In this document: positions 1 to 6,769 of the stretch, one piece after another
Layout: every line of letters starts with the position of its first letter
How positions within the stretch are numbered: position 1 is the first letter of the stretch
NCBI GenBank assembly: GCA_964514665.1
Contig: CAZESH010000094.1
Coordinates: forward strand, 1-13,499
Source of the DNA: CAZESH01 sp964514665
GTDB taxonomy: Bacteria; Bacillota; Bacilli; Paenibacillales; KCTC-25726
DNA length: 13,499 bases
Direction: 5' to 3'
Position numbers and translations under genes: made by a program
Notes under the pieces: generated by a model
Told to the model about the DNA's origin: nothing
The model's input: only the letters and a program-made list of their open reading frames with translations
Databases searched by the model: none

Positions 1-105
1 TCAGTATCGTCAAGAAGCCCTTAAAAAAGTTGTCTGATTTACTGTTGACAATCCACTACCCATCCCCCATCAGAACAGAAAACGTAACTTGTGGCACAAT
101 AAAGG

Positions 106-137
106 ACCGTCAGGTGAATTTCCTGACGGTTTTTCTT
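106..137 (+). terminator. Rho-independent terminator
   Basis: A perfect 9-bp stem (ACCGTCAGG at 106-114 with CCTGACGGT at 122-130) closes a 7-nt loop and runs into TTTTTCTT. It would end a plus-strand transcript entering from the left of the window and insulate the amidase operon. Confidence 0.85.
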
Positions 138-182
138 AACGCACACAATTAAGCAATGAATCGGGTTTCGTGAAATTTTTTT

Positions 183-196
183 AATATTTAAATATT
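183..196. promoter_or_regulatory. AT-rich palindrome upstream of amidase gene
   Basis: AATATTTAAATATT is a perfect 14-bp palindrome about 80 bp upstream of the amidase start, in the only space available for that operon's promoter. It could be a regulator site, but in such AT-rich DNA a chance palindrome is quite possible. No convincing -35/-10 pair could be fixed in 138-275. Confidence 0.25.
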
Positions 197-275
197 TTGT
201 AGAGGAAAGAGGCATGCGGCTACAGAATCAATAATTGTTGAAAAATTAAATAAAAATTCGAATAGGAGGAGTAAG

Positions 276-1175
276 ATGTCAAAAACTTTGGAATGCAGTC
301 GCTCCATCTATGCATTCAGTTCACAACACGAGCCTGTCATGAGAGTAACATCAGGGTCGACGATTGAAATCGAAACGTATGATTGCTTTACCAATCAGTT
401 AAAATCATCGGATCAATTTCAGTCTATGGATTGGAACCAAATTAATCCAGCCACAGGACCTATTTTTGTTGAAGACGCTGAGCCAGGCGATGTCCTTGCC
501 GTCAAAATCGAAAAGATTGAGTTAGCATCTGAAGGCGTTATGGCTGTTGGACCGGGGCTTGGCGTGCTGGGAAAAAGGCAAGAAAAATACGAAGCGAAGG
601 CAATTCCGATTCAAGACGGACATGCAATTTTTAGTAAGGATATCCACATTCCATTAAACCCAATGATTGGGGTCATTGGTGTAGCTCCAGTTGGAGAACC
701 AGTATCATGCGGAACTCCCGGAGACCACGGCGGAAACATGGATAACACCATGATTACAACCGGCGCTACGGTATATTTCCCTGTTTTTGTGCAGGGCGCA
801 TTATTTGCGCTGGGAGATTTGCACGCTGCAATGGGAGACGGGGAAATTGGCGTTTCCGGAATCGAAATTCCGGCCAAAGTTACGGTCACGATCGAGGTAA
901 AAAAAGGAAAATCGATACCTAGCCCCATGCTGGAAAATGATGATTCGATCGTGACAATTGCATCCGCACCAACGCTTGACGAGGCGGTAGCCCGTTCTGT
1001 TGAACAGATGGCGGACTTTCTGGCGCCGAAGCTTCCTATGCCTTTCTCTGAATTGACTATGCTGTTAAGCGCAGTGGGCAATACCGAAATATGCCAGGTC
1101 GTCGATCCATTGATGACAGCCCGTTTCGTTATGCCTAAATTCATATTAAGAAACTTTTCGATTACTACTTTCTAG
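276..1175 (+). CDS. Acetamidase/formamidase family protein
   Basis: A 299-residue member of the FmdA/AmdA family, cytosolic enzymes that hydrolyse short amides (formamide, acetamide) to the acid and ammonia. Family blocks seen are NPATGPIFVEDAEPGD (57-72), GPGLGVLG (92-99), CGTPGDHGGNMD (145-156), GDLHAAMGDGE (180-190), and the C-terminal LLSAVGNTEIC block with DPLMTARFVMP (263-287). Length matches the roughly 300-residue bacterial branch. The ATG is preceded by AGGAGGA at 264-270, an ideal spacing. The stop is 32 bp before the downstream permease ATG, which has its own ribosome binding site, so the two genes form an operon that probably imports and hydrolyses a nitrogenous compound. The true substrate cannot be read from sequence; family members also act on longer amides. 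Confidence 0.9.
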   Translation: MSKTLECSRSIYAFSSQHEPVMRVTSGSTIEIETYDCFTNQLKSSDQFQSMDWNQINPATGPIFVEDAEPGDVLAVKIEKIELASEGVMAVGPGLGVLGKRQEKYEAKAIPIQDGHAIFSKDIHIPLNPMIGVIGVAPVGEPVSCGTPGDHGGNMDNTMITTGATVYFPVFVQGALFALGDLHAAMGDGEIGVSGIEIPAKVTVTIEVKKGKSIPSPMLENDDSIVTIASAPTLDEAVARSVEQMADFLAPKLPMPFSELTMLLSAVGNTEICQVVDPLMTARFVMPKFILRNFSITTF

Positions 1176-1207
1176 CCAACATTAACATTATTTAGGGAGG
1201 CTTGAAA

Positions 1208-2569
1208 ATGTCCGAGCAAATACAAACAAATGCTTTAGAAAAGATGGGGTACAAGCAAGAACTAAAGCGAAGCCTGACAACATGGGATTTGATTATTTAC
1301 GGTCTGGTGTTCATGGTGCCGATTGCGCCGATGGGGATCTACGGCTATGTAGCTGAAGCCTCAAACGGTATGGTTGTACTAGCATATGCCATTGGACTGC
1401 TGGGGATGATTTTTACGGCATACAGTTATGCCCGCATGTCGGAAGCTTTCCCGATTGCCGGTTCTGTCTATTCTTATGCTCAACGCGGAATTAACAGCAG
1501 TGTTGGATTTATCGCGGGCTGGATGATTCTGCTCGATTATATCCTGATTCCTGCACTTCTCTATATTGTTGCCGGTACGGCTCTCCATGAACTGGTTCCG
1601 GCTATTCCAACGGTAGTATGGATTTTGATCTTCATTGCCATTAATACGATTGTCAACATTCTCGGGATCGAAATAACGGCAAGAGCGAACAAAATTATCC
1701 TAATTGGACAATTGATCGTTCTTGCAATTTTCGTAGTTGTTGCTTTTTGGGCAGTATTTCAAGGAGTTAATGGAGCACATTTTACCTTTAAACCGATTTT
1801 TGACCCGAACGGATTCAGCTTGGCGATGGTTGCCAGCGCAACCTCAATGGCCGTATTGAGTTTTCTCGGTTTTGACGCGATTTCAACTTTGTCTGAAGAA
1901 ACAAGCGGAGGGAAACAAGCTGTAGGTAAAGCTACCGTCTATTCACTGCTTATTGTTGGAGCATTATTCATGATTCAAACTTATTTAGCTGCCTTAATCG
2001 TACCCGGCGGTAAATTCAATAATTTGGATACTGCTTTTTACCAAGTGGCTGAAATTGCAGGCGGACCATGGGCAAAAGCGATGACGCTGATTGCGACAAT
2101 CATCGCTTGGGGAATCGCGGATTCTCTCGTTGCGCAGGCGGCCATTTCGCGCGTCCTCTACAGTATGTCCCGCGATACCATGCTGCCAAAGTTTTTATCC
2201 AAAGTGCATCCGAAATACAAAACGCCTTATGCCAGTACATTGATCGTGGCAATTATCTCTGTTATTGTTGTCAATCTAATATCTTTGGATAAATTGACAT
2301 CCCTTGTGAATTTTGGTGCTTTAACTGCTTTTCTTTTTCTGAATCTATCAGTCATTATCTATTTTGTCTATAAAAAGAAATCAAAAAGCTATTTGAAACA
2401 TTTGGTGATGCCATTGCTTGGTTTCGCTGTGATTTTCTACGTCTGGACGAAGTTGGACACACTGGCATTTAAACTTGGACTTGTTTGGTTTGTCGTTGGC
2501 CTGATCGTATTGGCAATTGCGACGAAAGGTTTCAAACGCAAACCGCCGGCGCTGGATTTTAAAGAATAA
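1208..2569 (+). CDS. APC-superfamily amino acid/polyamine permease
   Basis: A 453-residue, highly hydrophobic integral membrane protein with about 12 predicted transmembrane helices, as usual for the amino acid-polyamine-organocation superfamily. Signatures are the TM1 region PIAPMGIYGYV (38-48), FPIAGSVYSYAQRGI (81-95), the TM3 segment around LLDYILIP (108-115) and GFDAISTLSEET (221-232), a strongly conserved APC stretch. I chose ATG 1208: the SD AGGGAGG at 1194-1200 lies 7 nt before it, while the in-frame TTG at 1202 would leave only 1 nt. It follows the amidase gene and is closed by a terminator at 2663, so it is the transporter of that operon. The overall pattern resembles putrescine or amino acid permeases, but specificity is not readable. 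Confidence 0.9.
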   Translation: MSEQIQTNALEKMGYKQELKRSLTTWDLIIYGLVFMVPIAPMGIYGYVAEASNGMVVLAYAIGLLGMIFTAYSYARMSEAFPIAGSVYSYAQRGINSSVGFIAGWMILLDYILIPALLYIVAGTALHELVPAIPTVVWILIFIAINTIVNILGIEITARANKIILIGQLIVLAIFVVVAFWAVFQGVNGAHFTFKPIFDPNGFSLAMVASATSMAVLSFLGFDAISTLSEETSGGKQAVGKATVYSLLIVGALFMIQTYLAALIVPGGKFNNLDTAFYQVAEIAGGPWAKAMTLIATIIAWGIADSLVAQAAISRVLYSMSRDTMLPKFLSKVHPKYKTPYASTLIVAIISVIVVNLISLDKLTSLVNFGALTAFLFLNLSVIIYFVYKKKSKSYLKHLVMPLLGFAVIFYVWTKLDTLAFKLGLVWFVVGLIVLAIATKGFKRKPPALDFKE

Positions 2570-2662
2570 CAAGCATGCTGCAATCATACAGGTTGATTCT
2601 GCCTGAACAGACACAACATTCCTCCAAGCAAAAGCAGGAAATCGTATAATCGTATAAATGAG

Positions 2663-2692
2663 CCGTCCGAATCTCTCTTCGGACGGTTTTTC
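2663..2692 (+). terminator. Rho-independent terminator of amidase-permease operon
   Basis: A 9-bp stem (CCGTCCGAA at 2663-2671 with TTCGGACGG at 2678-2686), a 6-nt loop and a TTTTTCTT tail lie about 95 bp after the permease stop. Confidence 0.88.
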
Positions 2693-2713
2693 TTATATCC
2701 AAAAGAAGGAAAT

Positions 2714-3363
2714 ATGTCGAAGACAACGAAAATATTACTTGTAAGTAAGACAACTATTTCTTCAATTGAGGAATGTGATTTTGTTACAGCAATAATGACT
2801 GAAGAACCTGATAAAAACAATTATGCATATTACTAACTTGGTTACGCCCAAGGCATCAGAAAGCCCATATTTCTATTAATAAATAGTAAAGTGCACTTAC
2901 CAATAAATGTTCAAGGTACACTAGCTGTTGTGACCGGGTCAAGAAATATAAGAGATTAATAAAGAAAGAAGACCGATCCGTTAATAGCAGTGAAATTGTA
3001 AACAAATTAATCGAGCTCAGGCATACTGAATTTCAAAGTCCAAGTATTCTTTTTGAAGAAACCCTTTTTAATCATTTCAAAGCTTGAAACTGGATGAAGT
3101 GGTCAAAAGTGAAATTGCAGATAAAGCAGTAGATTTTGCTCTTTGGGTTAACGAACTTGAAAGCGAGTTCGGAAATCCCATCCTAACAGGGTTGATTGTT
3201 TATATGGATTAAGGAAGGAAAAAATTTTAATTTAACTAGTTCAATTTCCGGAATTTTTGTAATTGAAGCGACTGAACTAGCGAATAGATTACAGAAAGAG
3301 TCATTTGCTGAAATAAAGTTGGATTTAAAGAACAAAGCCTTCGGTCCTGAGGAGGGCTTGTAA
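2714..3363 (+). pseudogene. Broken gene: Rossmann/TIR-like N-terminal segment plus possible nuclease-like C-terminal part
   Basis: Reading across frames gives one degraded protein of roughly 215 residues. From ATG 2714 the frame reads ECDFVTAIMTEEP, hits TAA at 2834-2836, then continues in phase as LGYAQGIRKPIFLLINSK and LPINVQGTLAV. That pattern (polar sensor loop, then E/x-LGYAxGxxKPIxLL) is typical of TIR/nucleoside-deoxyribosyltransferase-like Rossmannoid folds; a Glu codon has probably become the stop. The frame then shifts near 2933 (DRVKKYKRLIKKEDRS), again near 3080 (KLDEVVKSEIADKAVDFALW, then GNPILTGLIVYMD) and near 3210, ending EEGL* at 3361-3363. The D-FALW...GNPIL arrangement resembles the first half of a PDDEXK nuclease core, without a clear E-x-K. 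The final TAA overlaps the next gene's ATG (TAATG), so the two were translationally coupled. Domain assignment is inference; the gene is clearly broken. Confidence 0.6.
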
Positions 3364-3876
3364 TGGCACGAATATCGAATAAAAAAATTAAAGATTTTTT
3401 TACAATTGGAGATACAGCTACTACTACGACAGAAAAAGGAAAAGCATTAGAAGACTTAACGTGTTATGTGTTCGATAAGATACCGGGTATCTCCGTTACA
3501 GCTCGAAATGAACTAAATATGTTTGATACTGAGGAAATTGATGTCGCCTTTTGGAATGAGCAAACCCAATTAATGTAAGAATTGGTCAAACGCAGTGGGC
3601 AGCTCGGAAGTGAGTTGGTTTGATCGTAAACTTGAAAATCATGGGCAGAGTTTCGGCATCTTAATTGCGGCAAATGGAATAACGGGATCCCCCCAAGAGA
3701 GAAACCGTGCTCACGAGATTGTTAGGGACGCATTAAAACAAAAGAGGCAGATTATTATTGTTACAAGATCTGAAATAGAAGCATTGACTTCAACGTCTGA
3801 ATTAATTAGTTTAATAAAGAAAAAATTATGCCAACTTGCTGTTTCAGGAACTATTTTTAATTCTAGATTATTATAG
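3363..3876 (+). pseudogene. Restriction-endonuclease-like (PDDEXK/Mrr-like) gene with catalytic-core deletion
   Basis: The first frame (ATG 3363) gives 71 residues: a basic N-terminus, KGKALEDLTCYVFDKIPGI (residues 25-43), then NMFDTEEIDVAFWNEQ, which supplies the nuclease-core Asp, and a stop at 3576-3578. A second frame resumes at 3573 with CKNWS, then GSSEVSWFDRKLENHGQSFG, ILIAANGITGS, a helical region, ITSELISLIKKKL-like residues and AVSGTIF near the end (stop 3874-3876). Cys-Lys of an expected (V/I)-E-C-K-N-W motif is present, but the preceding strand and the catalytic Glu are gone: TAA sits directly before the Cys codon. A short deletion plus a frame change therefore inactivated a D...E-x-K nuclease of about 190 residues. 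It overlaps the upstream broken gene by 1 bp. The family assignment rests on recalled motifs. Confidence 0.72.
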
Positions 3877-3895
3877 CTACTATATAATTACCAAA

Positions 3896-3924
3896 AGACT
3901 TAAGAAAGCCTTAAGTCTTTTTTT
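3896..3924 (+). terminator. Rho-independent terminator of the decayed nuclease operon
   Basis: The 9-bp stem AGACTTAAG (3896-3904) pairs with CTTAAGTCT (3910-3918) over a 5-nt loop and is followed by a run of seven T. It lies 19 bp after the stop of the endonuclease remnant, so the operon's 3' end is still intact. Confidence 0.88.
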
Positions 3925-4266
3925 GGTAAAAAATAATTGTTTTTAAATTAATTCTCCGATGAACCATGACTAACTGTTGCTGCTTCAGGTTTAGCATATC
4001 AAGCACTTTCATCAGACCGTTCGTCCGTTCAGTGCGATCCGTATAAGCATGCATTTTTCTGAATAATGCAAAATGGCGTTATTTCTCAATATTTATGAAG
4101 CAATTGCCCATAAATTAAGCTGTGAGCATTAGAGTTTTCAATAATTATGAAACAAACTTATTGATTTCAAGGCGTTCGTGAGCACGATTTTCTCATCTAA
4201 TATGACGAATCACAATTATAGTAGATAATGAGATTGTGCTATGCCTTTATTATAAATTGTGAGGAA
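3925..4266. other. Gene-poor AT-rich stretch, with an unassigned open frame
   Basis: No convincing gene was found. On the minus strand an open frame spans 4078 to 3911 (55 codons), with internal ATG at 4054 and residues such as HAYTDRTERTNGLMKVLDML. It reads like a protein fragment, but I do not recognise it and it has no clear SD. An imperfect inverted repeat (TCACAATTATA at 4210-4220, TATAAATTGTGA at 4251-4262) sits just beyond the 3' end of the minus-strand gene at 4267; it lacks a clear T tail and I do not call it a terminator. Confidence 0.5.
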
Positions 4267-4668
4267 TTATCTCCTTTTCAGTGGCTTGTGCTTCCGACTT
4301 CGATTTAGCGTTTTTGAAACCGGCGCCCTTTTTGTCTGATCCTGCTCAATGAAGTCCTCTTTCTTATCGATACTCTCGTTGTCGGCGACCGGATTGATTG
4401 TATTTTCGGCTCCTGCGCTCTTGTCGTTACCCGACGGTAGGGCAGGAGCGACTGAATCCGATTTGGAGAAGGAATTCATGAATACCCGAATAAGAGGCGC
4501 GAGTTGAACGAATATTTTGATGATTTGCGGAAATTTAGTGAGGGTCGATAGGATTCCGCCTAACGCCTGAACCTGCGCTTTATCTGCATGATACGAGTGT
4601 GAATAGCCTCTTTTCTTCCGGAAATGTGCCTGTCGCATTCTTCTTTTCGGCGCTTTGACTGTTCTCAT
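4267..4668 (-). CDS. Small basic hypothetical protein
   Basis: A 133-residue protein I do not recognise. It begins with a strongly basic segment (APKRRMRQAHFRKKRGYSHS, residues 6-25), then a hydrophobic, probably helical core (GGILSTLTKFPQIIKIFVQL at 37-56, followed by APLIRVFM), then a polar, acidic, low-complexity linker rich in D/E/S/N, and ends with a second basic tail (SRKHKPLKRR). No signal peptide is evident; the core could be an amphipathic or membrane-associated helix pair. The ATG is supported by GAGGGG seven to eight nt upstream on the minus strand. It stands alone: the nearest plus-strand material on both sides is broken genes. Its basic-hydrophobic-acidic-basic layout recalls small spore-associated or DNA-binding proteins, but that is speculation. 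Confidence 0.7.
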   Translation of the reverse strand: MRTVKAPKRRMRQAHFRKKRGYSHSYHADKAQVQALGGILSTLTKFPQIIKIFVQLAPLIRVFMNSFSKSDSVAPALPSGNDKSAGAENTINPVADNESIDKKEDFIEQDQTKRAPVSKTLNRSRKHKPLKRR

Positions 4669-4750
4669 ACCTTACCCCTCTCGTAGCTTGTATAACAGTA
4701 TATGTTTATTTTTCAAGATTGGTATAGTCAACTGACAGGGGAGAAGGAAA

Positions 4751-5065
4751 ATGGGATCGGAGATGAGTGTTGCAACTCATTACGGAATATTTTGATGCGA
4801 AGTTACAATCCCAAGTGGGACAGCAGAATCAGATTCATCCGGTTTCGCCTCTTAGCAGGAATATCTGCATTCGGATTTAGCTTCAGAACTACGTGCACGA
4901 AAGGTTTATGAAGAGCTGCACCGTCACGTCAATGATAAAGGAGCTCGGGAGTTGTTTGATTTCCTCCGCCAATGTATGGATTCCACATGCAATAAAAGAT
5001 TTGATTCACATAGATTTTGCTGGTTGACCCGTGCGGGTTTTAATCTTCCGTGTATAAAACAGTGA
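4751..5065 (+). pseudogene. Remnant of a ferritin-like / manganese-catalase-like gene
   Basis: From ATG 4751 (AGGGGAGAAGG just upstream) the frame reads only 14 codons to TGA, has another stop (TAG 4853-4855), and then opens in phase from 4856 as QEYLHSDLASELRARKVYEEL, then HRHVNDKGARELFDFLRQ, up to about 4975. The tail to TGA 5063 is low quality. The segment S-D-L-A-S-E-L-R-A-R-K-V-Y-E-x-L ... D-K-G-A-R-E-L-F-D-F-L matches the C-terminal helical pair of Mn-catalase/CotJC-like ferritin-fold proteins (E..AR..YE.L followed by DPGV...L.FLRxRE), but the REIxH continuation is absent. Other ferritin-fold families could give a similar helix. I am confident that it is a broken gene, and only moderately so about the family. 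Confidence 0.45.
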
Positions 5066-5078
5066 AAGGAACACGAAA

Positions 5079-5253
5079 ATGAGTGATAACTATAATTTGC
5101 ATTTTGAGAAGCTTTGCACTGATTTAGAACTTGGCGAGATCATCGGTATAACGGAAACGGTTTCAGGTGGTCTGTTACACAGAAACGAACAAAGGGAAGT
5201 ATGCCGTTAAAGCATTAAATCTCCAAATAATGGGTAGATCTATGGCAATTTGA
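5079..5253 (+). pseudogene. 5' fragment of an APH-type phosphotransferase (aminoglycoside/choline kinase family)
   Basis: From ATG 5079 (AAAGGAACACGAAA upstream provides a weak SD) the frame reads LCTDLELGEIIGITETVSGGLLHR, then shifts. The other frame continues as ETNKGKYAVKALNLQIMGRS to TGA at 5251-5253. Together they give the N-lobe of a kinase-fold phosphotransferase: a glycine-containing loop (T-V-S-G-G-L-L-H), the strand T-N-K-G-K-Y-A-V-K-A-L-N with the ATP-contacting Lys, then a helix start. A few codons are missing at the frame change near 5182 (a Met-Tyr-x-Val segment is expected). The catalytic lobe (HxD...D) is absent, so the gene lost its 3' portion, close to where the duplicated block begins at about 5311. 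Confidence 0.6.
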
Positions 5254-5351
5254 TAAATATAAAAGAACATCAACACATTACGCTGGAAGGGCAATCATTG
5301 CTTTAGCTTTTGCTGTGAAATAAGGAGCAAACTAGCTTCCAAAAGAAACTA

Positions 5352-5379
5352 TTTACTATTTGTGATAACATAATAGAAT
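5352..5379 (+). promoter_or_regulatory. Putative sigma-A promoter, copy A
   Basis: TTTACT (5352-5357) and TAGAAT (5374-5379) are separated by 16 bp, just upstream of the GGTGGAGG site of the fRMsr remnant. The same sequence is preserved without change in copy B, although the genes behind both are broken. Confidence 0.4.
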
Positions 5380-5393
5380 AGTTTGAAGATAAG

Positions 5394-5603
5394 GTGGAGG
5401 TGTTCCCAGGTCATATTGCATTCGATGCGGCCTCACAGTCGGAAATCGTTATTCCGATCGTAAAAAACAATCAGCTAATTGAGTCTGGAATTAAGCGGTC
5501 GGTTTGCAAAACCTATTGTAACAAAATTATTTTGCAGCCTATCTACGCGAACGGGAGTATAGCGCAAGAAAACGGGAATCGATACTTTCATGATGTGGAG
5601 TAA
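5394..5603 (+). pseudogene. Free methionine-(R)-sulfoxide reductase (GAF family) remnant, copy A
   Basis: After the SD-like GGTGGAGG the frame enters directly at VFPGHIAFDAASQSEIVIP and VKNNQLI (about 5400-5480). That is the signature block of fRMsr enzymes (MsrC/YebR-like GAF proteins, which reduce free Met-R-sulfoxide; family block GHIACDAAS.SEIV). The N-terminal half found in intact family members is missing, and copy B shows a further 70 bp between the SD and this block. The family cysteine in GHIACD is Phe here (TTC), so the active-site position is lost; copy B still has Cys. After NQLI the reading (ESGIKRSVCK...) no longer resembles the family up to TAA 5601. In another frame the end reads AAYLREREYSARKRESILS*, possibly the tail of a further lost gene. 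Confidence 0.62.
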
Positions 5604-5607
5604 CAGG

Positions 5608-5982
5608 ATGAACATAAGAACAATTCAAGCCGAAGATAACAGCGCCATAGAAGCGATTATCCGGCATTGCTTGATCGAGTTTGGCGGAAATCGTCCGGGT
5701 TTAGCATGGGAAGACGAAAGTTTAAGCCATCTGTCCGATTATTATAACCAGGAGGGCAGGGCATATTGGATTGCACTTGATGCAAGCGGCAAGATGCTTG
5801 GCGGCTGCGGGATCGCAGAATTCGGTCCGCTTGAGGAAGGGATTTGCGAGCTTCAGAAGATGTATATGCTTCCAGAAGCTAGAGGAAAAGGTGTTGCAGC
5901 GGAACTGCTGCAGACCGCACTCCGGTTTGCGGAGCAGCATTACAAAGCTTGTTATCTGGAGACACTGCAAACTAAAAGATGA
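5608..5982 (+). pseudogene. GNAT N-acetyltransferase, 3'-truncated, copy A
   Basis: A 124-residue frame from ATG 5608 (GGAG at 5597-5600, 7-nt spacer; ATGs at 5590/5593 lie before the SD). It begins MNIRTIQAEDNSAIEAIIR, a typical GNAT start, and carries GGCGIAEFGP, CELQKMYMLPEARGKGVAAE (the acetyl-CoA loop R-G-K-G) and AEQHYKACYLETLQ. The expected last strand and helix (NMQAANRFYVKHGF...), preserved in copy B, are missing: after ETLQ it reads T-K-R and stops. Comparison with 8401-8560 shows a deletion of about 130 bp. Intact relatives are about 160 residues. The fold may still form partially, but the loss of the C-terminal beta-bulge region makes activity doubtful. Substrate unknown. Confidence 0.75.
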
Positions 5983-6039
5983 GGTTCCGAGAAAGTCAGA
6001 ACTACCGTTGCGACGGATGATGGTCAAGTTGAATATTTA

Positions 6040-6055
6040 GTATGAAATTTCATAC
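6040..6055. repeat. Palindrome A1
   Basis: GTATGAAATTTCATAC is a perfect 16-bp palindrome just after the GNAT remnant, followed by AGG. Its counterpart in copy B is 8618-8633 with one change. Confidence 0.7.
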
Positions 6056-6082
6056 AGGAAGCTTCTAAATAGTGTTCAAAGT

Positions 6083-6116
6083 GGAGAATCTGTATGAAAA
6101 TTCATATAGATTCTCC
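6083..6116. repeat. Palindrome A2, 16-bp stem hairpin
   Basis: GGAGAATCTGTATGAA (6083-6098) pairs with TTCATATAGATTCTCC (6101-6116) across a 2-nt centre, with one G-T pair. Copy B counterpart: 8715-8744. No T run follows, so it is not a standard terminator. Confidence 0.75.
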
Positions 6117-6137
6117 GATTCTATTGCCTAAACAAAA

Positions 6138-6163
6138 ATTCTGTATGAAATTTCACACAGAAT
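6138..6163. repeat. Palindrome A3
   Basis: ATTCTGTATGAAA (6138-6150) faces TTTCACACAGAAT (6151-6163), with one mismatch. The identical sequence occurs at 8768-8793 in copy B. Confidence 0.7.
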
Positions 6164-6229
6164 CTCTGTTTATAGGTGAAAGTAGTCTTCCGCACCTGCA
6201 GTTCATTTTTCGCACCTTCAATTTCATTT

Positions 6230-6693
6230 CATGTAGCTGAGCAAAATGGATGGACACGATTTGTATCTATGCAGAATCATTTAAACCTTATTTATCGTGA
6301 AGAGGAGCGGGAGATGCTTCCGCTCTGCAAGGAAGAAAAAATCGCGGTCATTCCTTACAGCCCGCTGGCAGGGGAAGATTGGCGCGGGAGGCAACAACAC
6401 ATCGTGCTGAAACCGATTAAATTGCAAAACAAAAATATGATGCAACTGCAGATGCGGATCAATTGGTGGTAGACCGGGTAACGAGTTTGGCGGAAAAACA
6501 CAGCGTTCGCCGCGTTCACATCGCACTTGCGTGGCTTTTGCACAAAGAACCGGTAACTGCACCTATTGTCGGTGCTACGAACATTTCTCATCTTAAGGAT
6601 GCGGCTGCTGCCTTGTCAATTACGCTAACCCCTGAAGAAGTAGCGTCGTTGGAAGAGCCGTATGTACCACATCGGATCGTCGGCCACCAATAA
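6230..6693 (+). pseudogene. Aldo/keto reductase, 5'-truncated and frameshifted
   Basis: The C-terminal half of an NAD(P)H-dependent aldo/keto reductase (about 300+ residues when intact). It opens at HVAEQNGWTRFVSMQNHLNL, continues YREEEREMLPLCKEE and VIPYSPLAG, then loses one base near 6371-6376. The other frame reads GRLAREATTHRAETD, meets TAA at 6418-6420 and goes on as IAKQKYDATADADQLVVDR, HIALAWLLHKEPVTAPIVGA, TNISHLKDAA and a normal C-terminus ending VGHQ. The strand/loop SMQNHLNL, YSPLAGG and PIVGATNISHL belong to the NADPH-binding side. The N-terminal half with the catalytic Asp-Tyr-Lys-His set is gone: its place is taken by the right edge of repeat copy A at 6225. Three independent lesions make this non-functional. 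Confidence 0.85.
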
Positions 6694-6704
6694 AATGGGA
6701 AAAG

Positions 6705-6733
6705 GCGGACCATTGAAGTAGTCGGTGGTCTGC
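6705..6733 (+). terminator. Weak terminator-like hairpin after the aldo/keto reductase remnant
   Basis: GCGGACCA (6705-6712) can pair with TGGTCTGC (6726-6733), with one G-T pair, followed by TTTCACT. The 13-nt loop and short T tract make it a weak call. It lies 12 bp after the reductase stop and before the MFS gene. Confidence 0.35.
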
Positions 6734-6769
6734 TTTCACTGGTAAGCAACTCATAACGAAGATGGAGAG

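Larger units (their letters stand above)
5311..6225 (+). repeat. Direct repeat block, copy A (fRMsr-GNAT-palindrome cluster)
   Basis: This block is clearly homologous, in the same orientation, to 8021-8860. Shared landmarks in order are TGCTGT(A/G)AA at the left edge, the identical 40-bp promoter region around 5341-5393 / 8051-8103, the fRMsr motif, the GNAT C-terminal half, the sequence after GNAT, the palindromes, and CTTCAATTTC at the right edge (6216-6225 / 8851-8860). Copy A lacks about 70 bp inside the fRMsr gene and about 130 bp at the GNAT 3' end that copy B retains. Beyond the right edge the two copies diverge abruptly: here into an aldo/keto reductase fragment. Confidence 0.85.

Noticed and set aside
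45..50. Perfect TTGACA, a possible -35 box
   Set aside because: No -10-like hexamer lies at 16-18 bp (the region is CCCCATCAGAAC), and a terminator follows at 106.
1202..1207. TTG start for the permease, giving two extra residues
   Set aside because: The SD AGGGAGG ends at 1200, leaving one base; ATG 1208 has a 7-nt spacer.
3911..4078. Minus-strand frame reading HAYTDRTERTNGLMKVLDML
   Set aside because: It looks protein-like but is only 55 codons, lacks an SD, overlaps the terminator of the nuclease operon, and matches nothing I know. It is mentioned only in the intergenic entry.
4702..4911. A 69-codon plus-strand open frame (MFIFQDWYS...)
   Set aside because: It has no SD and no recognisable family, and it runs across the ferritin-like remnant in a different frame; treated as a chance frame.
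6040..6163. CRISPR-like or tandem operator array
   Set aside because: Units are individually palindromic, few, differ in length, and spacers are shared between the two clusters; there are no cas genes.
6165..6235. Minus-strand reading EIEGAKNELQ...TTFTYK, similar in both repeat copies (EIEDAKTELQ...TTFTYK in copy B)
   Set aside because: Similarity follows from the DNA duplication itself; the frames end quickly in the palindromes and no family is recognisable, so a transposase or repeat-encoded peptide cannot be supported.
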